NCBI RefSeq assembly: GCF_003719305.1
Contig: NZ_RARC01000012.1
Span: forward strand, 1 to 64,000
Length of the DNA: 64,000 nt
Source: Mycolicibacterium stellerae
GTDB lineage: Bacteria > Actinomycetota > Actinomycetes > Mycobacteriales > Mycobacteriaceae
Reading direction: 5' to 3'
The position numbers and the translations under genes are program-made. Within the stretch, counting starts at the first letter, position 1. Each line of letters starts with the position of its first letter. Of this stretch, positions 8,701 to 15,901 are shown one piece after another. The notes beneath the pieces were generated by a model. The model saw only the letters and a program-made list of their open reading frames with translations. It ran no database searches and was not told the DNA's origin.

Positions 8701-10254
8701 GGCGAAGAGTTCGACGAAGTAGTCGTAGAGCTGCCTGGCCCGCTGTGACAGCACCGCGGTTGGCGTGTCGGTGCCCATCGAGCCGAGCGGCTCGCCACCA
8801 GATGCCGCCATGGGCGTCAACAGGATTCGCAGATCTTCTTCGGTGTATCCGAACGCGACCTGCCGACGGACGACCGATTCGTGATTGGGCTGCGCGCGGA
8901 TGCGGTCGGGCAGTGTCTTCAGGTCAAGCAGGCCCGCGTGCAGCCACTCTCCATACGGATGCTCGGCTGCCAGTTCGGCCTTGATCTCGTCGTCGGCAAC
9001 GATGCGTCCGGCGGCGGTATCGATCAGGAACATCTTGCCGGGTTCGAGCCTGCCCTTCGCGACGATCTCTGCCGACGGCACGTCAAGCACACCGCTTTCG
9101 CTGGCCAGGATGACGCGGTCATCGATGGTGCGCCACCAGCGGCCCGGCCGTAATCCGTTGCGGTCCAACACTGCTCCGACAACTGTTCCGTCGGTGAAGG
9201 TGACGCACGCCGGGCCGTCCCATGGTTCCATCAGCGAGGCGTGGAACTGCCAGAAATCCCGGCGCGGTTGGGCAAGAGATGCGTTGTTTTCCCACGCCTC
9301 GGGGATCATCATCAGCACGGCATGCGGCAGGCTGCGCCCGCCGAGGTGCAGCAGCTCGAGAACCTGGTCGAACGACGCCGAATCCGACGCGTCGGGCGCG
9401 CAGATCGGTGAGAGCCTGGCGATGTCACCGGGGATGTTGGAACTCGCCAGCATCGCTTCGCGGGCGTGCATACGGTTGCGGTTGCCGCGCACGGTGTTGA
9501 TTTCACCGTTGTGCGCGACGAAGCGGAACGGATGCGCCAGCGGCCAGGACGGAAATGTATTGGTGGAGAACCTGCTGTGCACGATGGCGATCGCACTGGT
9601 GCATCGTTCGTCGCGCAGATCCGGAAAGTATTGCGGCAGCTGCATTGTCGTCAGCATGCCCTTGTACGCGATGGTGCGGCTGGACAGGGAAGGGAAATAC
9701 ACGTTTCCCGCTTCGGCCCTCTTACGCATCGGGTAGATCCGCCGGTCCAGGTCGATGCCGCCCACTCGGTCCGGTGCCGCCACGAAGATCTGTGCCATGT
9801 AGGGCATGCAGCCCAGCGCCGTGGCGCCGAGGTCAGCCCCGTCGGGATCGACCGGCACCTCACGCCAGCCGAGGACCTCCAACCGTTCCTCGGCCGCAAT
9901 GGCTTCGATCTGGTCGCGCGCTGCCGCGCGCTCGTCGAGGTCCTGCGGCAGGAAGCAGATTCCGGCGGCGAACGTGTTGCAGCCATCGGTGGTCGGTGCA
10001 GGCAGCTCGAAGTCGACGACATCAGCAAGGAGTTCCACGGGCAGCTGGATGAGAATGCCCGCACCGTCACCGCTGTTGGTTTCCGCGCCTGCCGCGCCGC
10101 GGTGTTCGAGGTGTTCGAGAGCGACGAGGCCGTCGGCGACGATGGAGTGCGAACGCCTGCCCTGGATGTCGGTGATCATGGCGACACCGCATGAGTCGGA
10201 CTCATGTTGCGGGTCGTACAGCCCTTGGGCGTGCGGCAATGCCGAGAACAGCAC
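5710..10254 (-). CDS. gltB: Glutamate synthase large subunit
   Basis: 1514 residues with the GTG start chosen here. It binds glutamine, releases ammonia, and channels it to a FMN/3Fe-4S synthase site. After a 21-residue propeptide comes the amidotransferase cysteine (Cys22, ESDSCGVAM), which is exposed by cleavage in this family. The FMN-binding barrel lies in the middle, with the 3Fe-4S cysteines in CIMMRVCHLDTCPVG near residue 1150, then a C-terminal beta-helix rich in Gly. An in-frame ATG at 10287 would add 11 residues. GTG 10254 is preferred because GGAGGT (10264-10269) lies 9 bp before it and sits inside the longer reading frame. Confidence 0.93.
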   Translation of the reverse strand: MLFSALPHAQGLYDPQHESDSCGVAMITDIQGRRSHSIVADGLVALEHLEHRGAAGAETNSGDGAGILIQLPVELLADVVDFELPAPTTDGCNTFAAGICFLPQDLDERAAARDQIEAIAAEERLEVLGWREVPVDPDGADLGATALGCMPYMAQIFVAAPDRVGGIDLDRRIYPMRKRAEAGNVYFPSLSSRTIAYKGMLTTMQLPQYFPDLRDERCTSAIAIVHSRFSTNTFPSWPLAHPFRFVAHNGEINTVRGNRNRMHAREAMLASSNIPGDIARLSPICAPDASDSASFDQVLELLHLGGRSLPHAVLMMIPEAWENNASLAQPRRDFWQFHASLMEPWDGPACVTFTDGTVVGAVLDRNGLRPGRWWRTIDDRVILASESGVLDVPSAEIVAKGRLEPGKMFLIDTAAGRIVADDEIKAELAAEHPYGEWLHAGLLDLKTLPDRIRAQPNHESVVRRQVAFGYTEEDLRILLTPMAASGGEPLGSMGTDTPTAVLSQRARQLYDYFVELFAQVTNPPLDAIREAVVTSMARVMGPEQNLLEPSAASCRQIKLSWPVLDNDELNKIVHINDDGEQSGLRTAVLRGLYDVERGGEGLADAIEDLRLQACDAIAKGARTLVISDRDSDHTRAPIPSLLAVSAVHHHLVRTKQRTTVALVVESGDAREVHHIAMLIGFGAAAVNPYLAFESIEDLVREGELTGIEAAVAVRNYLKALGKGVMKVMSKMGISTVASYTGAQAFEAIGLDHDVVGEYFTGTPSQLGGVGLDVIAEEVKQRHRRAYPENPTERVHRRLDVGGEYAFRREGELHLFTPEVVFLLQHSTRTGRYDVFQQYSDEVDRLSREGGTLRGLFQLKTGVRPAVPLDEVESVDSIVTRFNTGAMSYGSISAEAHETMAIAMNNLGGRSNSGEGGEDVDRLYDPRRRSAVKQVASGRFGVTSDYLVNASDIQIKMAQGAKPGEGGQLPGYKVYPNIAKTRHSTPGVGLISPPPHHDIYSIEDLAQLIHDLKNANSDARIHVKLVSSVGVGTVAAGVSKAHADVVLISGYDGGTGAAPLTSLKHAGAPWEIGLADTQQTLILNGLRDRITVQCDGGMRTARDVVVAMLLGAEEFGFATAPLVVSGCIMMRVCHLDTCPVGVATQNPELRSRFNGKPEFVENYFRFIAEDIRRYLAELGFRTIDEAVGQVDMLDTAHGVAHWKAKGLDLTPIFAMASNAHDPAQTVRRRVRDQYHALDQALDQTLIQLAEGALEDAHPVRLELPVRNVNRTVGTMLGAEVTRRYGAQGLPDGTIHIALRGSAGQSIGAFLPPGITLELTGDANDYVGKGLSGGRVIVKPPDDVLFLPEDHVIAGNTLLYGATSGEVFLRGRVGERFCARNSGALAVSEGVGDHACEYMTGGRVVVLGETGRNMAAGMSGGVAFVLGLDPAMVNTEMVELQRPDPEDFTWLHDVVSRHARLTGSTVAASVLSDWPRRSAQFTKIMPTDYQRVLTATRMAKAEGRDVDTAIMEASRG

Positions 10255-10317
10255 TGGGAATTTACCTCCGCAGTCTGGCGAAATCATTCGACCGGGACTG
10301 CAGCGGCCCGAAATCGA

Positions 10318-10323
10318 ATTGTA
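10318..10323 (-). promoter_or_regulatory. Candidate gltBD promoter -10 (TACAAT)
   Basis: Minus-strand TACAAT fits the mycobacterial TANNNT -10 consensus and is preceded by TGA. It would place a transcript start near 10311, about 57 nt before the preferred gltB GTG. It lies in the 86-bp gap after the DUF2752 gene, supporting an independent gltB transcript. No convincing -35 is visible. Confidence 0.5.
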
Positions 10324-10340
10324 TCAGCGCAGCTCGGCAG

Positions 10341-10757
10341 CTACCCGTCGAGAATCGTGGGGACCAGCGGGAACCCGGGCAGATTCCGCACCACCGTCCA
10401 GATGACGGCGAGGACGGCGATGATTGCGATCGCGGGCATGGTGAAGGTCGGCCTTCCGGCGCGCCAACGCACAAGGACCCATGCCAGCAGCGCAGGCAAC
10501 CCGACGAGAAGAAAGATGTTGTCGACGACAGCGGCGGCCAGGTCGCCGTGTAGTAGGTCGTGCGTCATTCGGAGCCCGCCGCACGCCGGGCAGTTCCAGC
10601 CCGTCAGCAGCTTGAATGGGCAGGCCGGGAAGACGAAGTCGGGATTGTGGGGATCAGCGAGGCCGACGTAAGCCAGCCCACCCGCGAGCAGCGCGCCTGC
10701 GCCGAGTGCGCCGTACAGCCGCGCCCGACCGCTGATCGCGGTGTTAGGTGCCCTCAC
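10341..10757 (-). CDS. DUF2752 membrane protein, Rv1616-type
   Basis: 138 residues with three predicted membrane helices (around 10-30, 70-95 and 105-125). The family signature is present: CPFKLLTGWNCPACGGLRMT, with three cysteines and a downstream HGD, typical of DUF2752 proteins of unknown function. The GTG start at 10757 overlaps the end of the upstream TM2-domain gene by 14 bp and follows a GAGGGG ribosome site. A longer frame open to 10865 has no better start. The TM2/DUF2752 pair is conserved as Rv1615-Rv1616 in M. tuberculosis, which suggests a linked membrane role. Confidence 0.75.
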   Translation of the reverse strand: MRAPNTAISGRARLYGALGAGALLAGGLAYVGLADPHNPDFVFPACPFKLLTGWNCPACGGLRMTHDLLHGDLAAAVVDNIFLLVGLPALLAWVLVRWRAGRPTFTMPAIAIIAVLAVIWTVVRNLPGFPLVPTILDG

Positions 10758-11169
10758 GAAGGGGACGCCCCTCGGGGTCACGCACCTTGTCGGTGAAGAT
10801 GAGCACGGCGTCGACGATGCCCCACACCACCGCGCCGATTCCGCACGTGACAAGGCCCACAACAAGTTGCGCGATGCCCAGCCCGGTGTAGCCGAGGTAA
10901 ATACGCCCGATGCCGACGAGGCCGAACAGCCCGATCAACTGCAGCAACCCGGAAACGATCTTGGACTTGTCAGACAACGGCTCGCCGGTCAGCGGATGGC
11001 GACCGTACGGCGCCGTCGGGTCCATATAGGCCTGCGGATACTGCCCGTACTGCTGACCAGGCGGCGGATATCCAGGCTGTTGCTGCGCATATCCGGGCGG
11101 TGGCGGTTGATAGTGAGGTTGATGAGGGGGCGGAGGTCCCTCGGTGCCACCGAAATGCGGCTCAGTCAT
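10744..11169 (-). CDS. TM2 domain-containing membrane protein, Rv1615-type
   Basis: 141 residues. Residues 1-60 are a low-complexity Pro/Gln/Tyr/Gly tail (PPPGYAQQQPGYPPPGQQYG). The TM2 domain follows: a polar LSDKSKIVSGLLQL lead-in, then two membrane helices around the FGLVGIGRIYLGYTGLGIAQ turn. TM2 proteins have no assigned function here. I chose the second ATG (11169), four codons inside the frame, because TAGGTG lies just before it; ATG 11181 is possible. It is the first gene of a pair with DUF2752, with which it overlaps. Confidence 0.75.
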   Translation of the reverse strand: MTEPHFGGTEGPPPPHQPHYQPPPPGYAQQQPGYPPPGQQYGQYPQAYMDPTAPYGRHPLTGEPLSDKSKIVSGLLQLIGLFGLVGIGRIYLGYTGLGIAQLVVGLVTCGIGAVVWGIVDAVLIFTDKVRDPEGRPLREGT

Positions 11170-11199
11170 GGCACCTAGCATGCCAGAACTCGATGATTG

Positions 11200-11772
11200 C
11201 TAGATAGGTTGTCCGGCCACCAGTCGGAGAGTGTCGACCAGCCCGTTCACCGGGACCGACGGGTCGACCGACCGCATCAGGCCGAGGCCGACGCCGAGCG
11301 CGAGCATCACGGTGGCCGCTTCGCGGCTGGGCATGCCCACGTCGAGGTCGGCGGCGGATTCGATGCCGTTTGCGAGCATTTGGATGATGGCGTCCAGTCG
11401 CCCGGCGAGTTCGGTGCGCAGTTGGTCATTCGAGCGCGCGTGCAATGCGAACTCGGCCTCCAGCGACGTCCATCCCGGATCACCGATGACACGTTGCGCC
11501 CAATCGCGAATGGCATCGAACCGGTCAGGTTGCGAAACCAGCCCGAGAACTTCGGTGAGGCGTTCCGCTCGGATCTCGTCGAGCACAGCGGCGCACAGTT
11601 CGTCCTTGTTACGGAAGTTCGAGTACACCGCGCCCTTCGAGTAGCCGGCGGCGTCAGCGACCTTCTCCAGTGATGTCGGGTGGTAACCGTCTTCGAAGAA
11701 CATCCGTCTTGCGGTCACGAGCAATTGCGACCTGGTATGCGCCTGGCTCTCGGCGCGGGTCATGCGGGTCAT
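11200..11772 (-). CDS. TetR-family transcriptional regulator
   Basis: 190 residues. The N-terminal helix-turn-helix region is clear (residues 10-55: TRSQLLVTARRMF, then AAGYSKGAVYSNFRNKDEL). The C-terminal ligand domain is not assignable. It is divergent from the SDR-monooxygenase pair with a 73-bp gap that carries repeated ATACCG/GGTTT motifs, so control of that operon is likely. The frame is open to 11847, and ATG 11796 (AAGGACTAC in its first codons) is an alternative start. ATG 11772 was chosen to leave the operator region outside the gene. This gene has no counterpart at this place in M. tuberculosis. Confidence 0.8.
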   Translation of the reverse strand: MTRMTRAESQAHTRSQLLVTARRMFFEDGYHPTSLEKVADAAGYSKGAVYSNFRNKDELCAAVLDEIRAERLTEVLGLVSQPDRFDAIRDWAQRVIGDPGWTSLEAEFALHARSNDQLRTELAGRLDAIIQMLANGIESAADLDVGMPSREAATVMLALGVGLGLMRSVDPSVPVNGLVDTLRLVAGQPI

Positions 11773-11794
11773 GGGTGCATGGTAGTCCTTTGAC

Positions 11795-11828
11795 ATACCG
11801 ATGGGTTTCCAGATACCGTCGGTTTTCG
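11795..11828. promoter_or_regulatory. Candidate TetR operator between regulator and SDR gene
   Basis: Two related 16-bp units, ATACCGATGGGTTTCC (11795-11810) and ATACCGTCGGTTTTCG (11813-11828), are repeated with an 18-bp offset. The second contains the near-palindrome ACCGTCGGT (11815-11823). Position and repetition suit a TetR dimer pair controlling both divergent genes. This is inference from layout only. Confidence 0.45.
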
Positions 11829-11845
11829 AATGAAGGGAGTCGCGC

Positions 11846-12655
11846 ATGGCCTATCCCCGGATCGGCGTTGAGGGTGCGGTCGTGGTCGTCACCGGCGGCG
11901 CGCGCGGGATCGGCAGGTCGACGGCGGAGCTCTTCGCCGCCGTAGGGGCGACGGTCTGCGTCGGCGACCTCGACGGTGGCGATTACACCGTCGACGTGAC
12001 GTCGCGGGACTCGTTCGCCGAGTTCGTCGCCGCCGTCGTCGAGCGTCACGGACGCATCGACATGCTGGTCAACAACGCGGGCCTGATGCCGCTTGGCGAC
12101 TTCCTGTCCGAAGACGACGCGATCAGCAGGACCACATTCGACGTCAATGTCTGGGGGCTGATCAACGGGATGCGTCTTGTGTTGCCGCACATGATCGGAC
12201 GTGGACGCGGCCACATCGTGAACGTCGCTTCCATGGCGGGAAAGCTGGTCATTCCCGGCATGGCCGTGTACAACGCCAGTAAGTTCGCCGCTGTGGGATT
12301 GTCCGCCGCGGTGCGCGAGGAGTACCGCGACTCCGGTGTCAGCGTGACGACCGTGCTGCCAAGCGCCGTGCGGACCAGGCTCACGTCGGGTGTACCACTG
12401 GGGCGCGGTCTGCCGACTGTGGAACCGGAAGCCGTCGCCCGCGCGATCGTCGGCAGCGTCGCCAGCAGGCGCGCCGAAATCACCGTGCCCCGCTACCTGG
12501 CCGGGTGGGACCTGTTGAGTGCCGCCGCGCCTAACGCCCTGATGAGCCTGGCTCGCAAGGTGATTCGCGATCGTCGAGCGTTGACATCGGTCGAGCACGA
12601 CGTGCGCGGCGCCTACGAGCAGACGATCGAGGCCCAGGCCAAGGATCGGCGATGA
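11846..12655 (+). CDS. Short-chain dehydrogenase/reductase
   Basis: 269 residues. It is an NAD(P)-dependent oxidoreductase of the classical SDR type. The cofactor motif TGGARGIG is at 16-23, followed by NNAG and then the catalytic Ser of VNVASMAG and the Tyr/Lys of YNASK. The acidic residue after strand 2 (VGDLDGG) favours NAD. The substrate cannot be read from the sequence. The ATG follows AAGGGAG by 6 bp. It overlaps the monooxygenase gene by ATGA, so alcohol/ketone oxidation and a Baeyer-Villiger-type step may be consecutive reactions, an arrangement common in degradation of ketones and sterol-like compounds. Confidence 0.88.
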   Translation: MAYPRIGVEGAVVVVTGGARGIGRSTAELFAAVGATVCVGDLDGGDYTVDVTSRDSFAEFVAAVVERHGRIDMLVNNAGLMPLGDFLSEDDAISRTTFDVNVWGLINGMRLVLPHMIGRGRGHIVNVASMAGKLVIPGMAVYNASKFAAVGLSAAVREEYRDSGVSVTTVLPSAVRTRLTSGVPLGRGLPTVEPEAVARAIVGSVASRRAEITVPRYLAGWDLLSAAAPNALMSLARKVIRDRRALTSVEHDVRGAYEQTIEAQAKDRR

Positions 12656-14100
12656 CACGGGAACCGAGGATCGTCATCATCGGCGCGGGCATCGCCGGCA
12701 TCGCCACCGCGGTCACACTGCAGCGGGCGGGATTTCACGACTTCACGATTCTGGAGAAGGGTGATGACGTCGGCGGCGTCTGGCATTGGAACCACTACCC
12801 GGGCCTGACGTGTGACATCCCGTCACAGCTCTACCAGTTCTCGTTCGCGCCCAAACCGGACTGGGCCGGCATTTTCGCCCAGGGCGACGAGATCCAGAGC
12901 TACCTCCGCGGCGTCGTCGAACAGTTCGGCCTCGGCGATCGGCTGCGCCTGACCTCCGAAGTCACCTCGACGGTCTTCTCCGGCGCCACATGGCACGTGG
13001 TCACCACCGACGGCGCGGAGTTGGAAGCCGATTTCGTGATCGCCGCAACCGGTGTGCTGCACCACCCCTTCACGCCGGACATCGCCGGGCTCGATTCGTT
13101 CAAGGGCGATCTCGTGCACACCGCTCGATGGGACGACGACATCGAGACCGGCGGCCGCAGGATCGCCGTCATCGGAAACGGATCCACCGGCGTGCAGATC
13201 GTGTCGGCGCTGCAGCGCGACGCCGCGCACATCACGCACTTCGTGCGGACCCCGCAGTGGGTGATATGGGCGCCCATGGGCCTATCTCAGCCGACGGTGT
13301 TGGCAAGAGTGCTGCACAGATTGCCCGCATTGCATCGTCGGTTCTACGGTGTCCTGCTTCGGGGCTCGCGCATCTTGACCGACATCGCCGTGCGGCCGAC
13401 GTGGCAGCGCAGGCTGGCACAGAACTACGCACGGTGGTGTCTGCGCCTTCAGATACGAGATCGCGAACTGCGCGACCGCCTCACCCCGGACTACCAACCC
13501 TTCTGCAAGCGGCAAGTCATATCGGCCTCGTACTACCGAGCGATTCGGGCCGGCAACGCCGACGTCGTCACCGCCGAAATCGAGGAGATCACCCCTCGCG
13601 GCATCCGAACCGCGGACGGCCGCGAACACGACGTCGACCTGTTGATACTCGCCACTGGATTTCAGGCGCACAACTACATGCGGCCGATGAAGCTGCACGG
13701 CCGCGACGGCCTGGACATCGACGATGCCTGGGCGAAAGGCCCTCGGGCATACCGCATGACGGCCATTCCGGGTTTCCCGAACTTCTTCACCGTGCTCGGC
13801 CCCAATTCGCCGACCGGCTCGGTGTCGCTTCAGTACTCCTCTGAGCTGACGGCGCGCTATATCGCGCAGTGGCTGCAGCGATTTCGCGACGGCGAGTTCG
13901 GCACCGTCGAGGTCACCGAGCAGGCGACCACGAAATTCAACGACGACGTCGCCGCGGCGCTCGGGCCGACTGTGTGGAACACCGGATGCAATTCCTGGTA
14001 CCTCACCGACGAGGGCAACATCGACCTATGGCCCTATGACCGCAAGACGATGACGGCCATGCTGGCGCGACCCGACGACCGCGACTTCCACATCGCCTAG
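12652..14100 (+). CDS. FAD-dependent Baeyer-Villiger-type monooxygenase
   Basis: 482 residues. The first Rossmann motif GAGIAG is at 11-16 and the second, GNGSTG, is near 177-182. Between them, around 150-160, is FKGDLVHTARW, matching the FxGxxxHxxxW fingerprint of type I Baeyer-Villiger monooxygenases. GGVWHWNHYPG is also typical. It would use NADPH and O2 to convert a ketone to an ester or lactone; the family includes EthA and MymA. It overlaps the SDR stop by 4 bp, so the two are one transcript under the divergent TetR. The substrate is unknown. Confidence 0.88.
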   Translation: MTREPRIVIIGAGIAGIATAVTLQRAGFHDFTILEKGDDVGGVWHWNHYPGLTCDIPSQLYQFSFAPKPDWAGIFAQGDEIQSYLRGVVEQFGLGDRLRLTSEVTSTVFSGATWHVVTTDGAELEADFVIAATGVLHHPFTPDIAGLDSFKGDLVHTARWDDDIETGGRRIAVIGNGSTGVQIVSALQRDAAHITHFVRTPQWVIWAPMGLSQPTVLARVLHRLPALHRRFYGVLLRGSRILTDIAVRPTWQRRLAQNYARWCLRLQIRDRELRDRLTPDYQPFCKRQVISASYYRAIRAGNADVVTAEIEEITPRGIRTADGREHDVDLLILATGFQAHNYMRPMKLHGRDGLDIDDAWAKGPRAYRMTAIPGFPNFFTVLGPNSPTGSVSLQYSSELTARYIAQWLQRFRDGEFGTVEVTEQATTKFNDDVAAALGPTVWNTGCNSWYLTDEGNIDLWPYDRKTMTAMLARPDDRDFHIA

Positions 14101-14124
14101 GCAAGCGCTACTTTTCCAGCTTGC
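14101..14124. terminator. Hairpin between convergent monooxygenase and lgt genes
   Basis: GCAAGC (14101-14106) pairs with GCTTGC (14119-14124) across a 12-base loop containing TTTT. It begins right after the monooxygenase stop and lies in the 40-bp gap between two converging genes. It lacks a clear U-tract, as many mycobacterial terminators do. Confidence 0.4.
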
Positions 14125-14140
14125 GTTCCCGGCCGCGGTC

Positions 14141-15901
14141 TCAGGCGTCGCGGCGAGAGCGGAGCCACCGGCGAAGGCCACCGAGGGACTTCTCCTCCGG
14201 CTTGCCGGTTGGTGAGGTGGCTTCGTTCGACGCAGGTTCAGCCGCTTCAAGTTGCTCAGCGGCGACCGTGGCCGCTTCCTCGGTGCCCTCGGCTGCATCG
14301 TCGCCCTCGACAGCTCCCACACCCCCGACAGCCTCGGCTTCAGACTCCTCGGACTCGTCGGCCGCATCGTCTCCTGACGCCTCGGCTTCTTCCTCGGCGC
14401 CGCTCACGTCGCCAGCGGCGGCTTCGTCGTCGGTGGCTTCGTCGTCGGACTCTTCGGCGGCTACCTCATCGGCGACTTCGGCAGCCTCTTCGGCGCTCTC
14501 AACCGCAGCTTCATGCACCTCCGCCGCCGCATCCTCCGCCTCGACGGCATCGTCGCCCTCGACAGCTCCCACACCCCCGACAGCCTCGGCTTCAGACTCC
14601 TCGGACTCGTCGGCGACTTCGGCGGCTTCCCCGGCGCCTTCGGCAGCAGCTTCGTGCACCTCTGGTGCGGCCTCCTCGGCCTCGACGACCTCGTCACCCT
14701 CGGGCGTGCCCAAACCGCCTGCTTCCTCGCCCGCATCGACTACCTCGGCGGCTTCGGCGTCCTCGCCCGCATCGGCGAACGCCTCGGCCTCTGCGATGTC
14801 TTCTGCGGGTGCGTCGGCGACGTCCTCGACGAGTTGCTCGCCCTCTGCGACCGCCTCGATGTCGAGTTCGGACTCCTCTGCCTCGAAGTCGATCGCTGCC
14901 GTTGCGTCTTCGTCTTCCTTGTCGCCTGCGGCCTTGGCTGCCGCCACTACCCCGGTCGTGGCCGCAACGGCGGCCAGCTCCTTGGTGATCTCGTCGAGCG
15001 GCGACTCCTCGACCTCGTCGGGGGCCAACTCGACCTCGGCGTGTCCCCGCAGCTCGGACGCATCCTCGCGGCCCTTGGGCGCGACCATGATGTAGACGAC
15101 AGCGCCGATGAACACGAACACCGACACGAACGAGTTGATTCGAATGCCCGCGATGTGCGTCGCCGTGTCGTTGCGCATCAGCTCGACCCAGAACCGTCCG
15201 AAGCAGTACGCGGCGACGTACAGGGCGAACAGCCTGCCGTGACCGATGCGGTAGCGGCGGTCCACCCAGATGAGCAACGCGAAAACCAGCAGGTTCCAGA
15301 GCAGTTCGTACAGAAAGGTGGGATGGACGATCTCGATCAGCTGGCCGGTCGACACCCCGTTGAGAGAATCGAGTGCACCGTTGGCATCGCGGCGCTCGAA
15401 GATCTCCAGACCCCACGGCAGCGACGTCGTCCTGCCGTAGAGCTCCTGGTTGAAGTAGTTGCCGATCCTGCCGATCGCCTGTGCCAGCACGATTCCGGGG
15501 GCCACCGCATCGCCGAATGCCGGAAGGGGAATGCCCTTGCCACGACAAGCGATCCAGGCGCCGATGCCACCCAACGCGACCGCACCCCAGATCCCGAGAC
15601 CGCCCTCCTGGATCTTGAATGCCGCGAGCAGACCGGCGCCGCCGGGCCCGAAATATGTCGACCAGTCGGTGAGGACGTGGTAGAGCCGACCCCCGATCAA
15701 GCCAAGGATGATGGCCGGCAAGGCAATGTCGAAAATGACTCCAGGCTCGCCACCCCGCTGCGACCAACGCTTGTTTCCGATGAACAATGCGACGATCACT
15801 CCGACAAGAATGAACAGCGCGTAGGCGCGGAGCGGAATCCATCCGAGATGCCATACGCCTTGCGGCGGGCTGGGGAACGAAGCAAGTAAGGTCGTGGTCA
15901 C
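14141..15901 (-). CDS. lgt: Prolipoprotein diacylglyceryl transferase with long acidic tail
   Basis: 586 residues. Lgt moves diacylglycerol from phosphatidylglycerol to the lipobox cysteine of prolipoproteins in the membrane. The enzyme occupies residues 1-280, with seven or so helices, EGGLGIWG at 99-106 and the signature GRIGNYFNQELYGR at 144-157. Residues 281-586 form a Glu/Ala/Asp-rich tail ending in a basic RRWLRSRRDA. The tail carries a duplicated segment, with SEESEAEAVGGVGAVEGDDA near 430-452 and again near 514-536. The tail is presumably cytosolic and disordered. The GTG start overlaps the trpA stop (GTGA), so lgt is read at the end of the trp operon, as in M. tuberculosis (Rv1614). 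Confidence 0.93.
   Translation of the reverse strand: MTTTLLASFPSPPQGVWHLGWIPLRAYALFILVGVIVALFIGNKRWSQRGGEPGVIFDIALPAIILGLIGGRLYHVLTDWSTYFGPGGAGLLAAFKIQEGGLGIWGAVALGGIGAWIACRGKGIPLPAFGDAVAPGIVLAQAIGRIGNYFNQELYGRTTSLPWGLEIFERRDANGALDSLNGVSTGQLIEIVHPTFLYELLWNLLVFALLIWVDRRYRIGHGRLFALYVAAYCFGRFWVELMRNDTATHIAGIRINSFVSVFVFIGAVVYIMVAPKGREDASELRGHAEVELAPDEVEESPLDEITKELAAVAATTGVVAAAKAAGDKEDEDATAAIDFEAEESELDIEAVAEGEQLVEDVADAPAEDIAEAEAFADAGEDAEAAEVVDAGEEAGGLGTPEGDEVVEAEEAAPEVHEAAAEGAGEAAEVADESEESEAEAVGGVGAVEGDDAVEAEDAAAEVHEAAVESAEEAAEVADEVAAEESDDEATDDEAAAGDVSGAEEEAEASGDDAADESEESEAEAVGGVGAVEGDDAAEGTEEAATVAAEQLEAAEPASNEATSPTGKPEEKSLGGLRRWLRSRRDA
14295..14361. repeat. 67-bp direct repeat in lgt tail, copy 1
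   Basis: Identical over 67 bp to 14547-14613, offset exactly 252 bp (84 codons), so the reading frame is kept. It encodes part of the Glu/Ala/Gly acidic tail of Lgt. Identity at the DNA level suggests a recent in-frame duplication or gene conversion. Confidence 0.9.
14547..14613. repeat. 67-bp direct repeat in lgt tail, copy 2
   Basis: Second copy of the repeat at 14295-14361. Flanking codons are similar in amino acid type but differ in sequence, so the conserved unit is shorter than the 252-bp period. Confidence 0.9.

Noticed and set aside
6856..8748. 630-residue plus-strand open frame
   Set aside because: It is fully antisense to gltB, has no recognisable domain or ribosome site, and is explained by GC-rich codon bias.
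14281..14620. Possible CRISPR or VNTR array in lgt
   Set aside because: There are only two exact copies, in frame within a coding tail and without regular spacers.
14121..15095. Ser/Ala-rich 324-residue open frame on the plus strand
   Set aside because: It is the antisense of the Glu/Ala-rich lgt tail; the low complexity reflects the repeated codons on the other strand.
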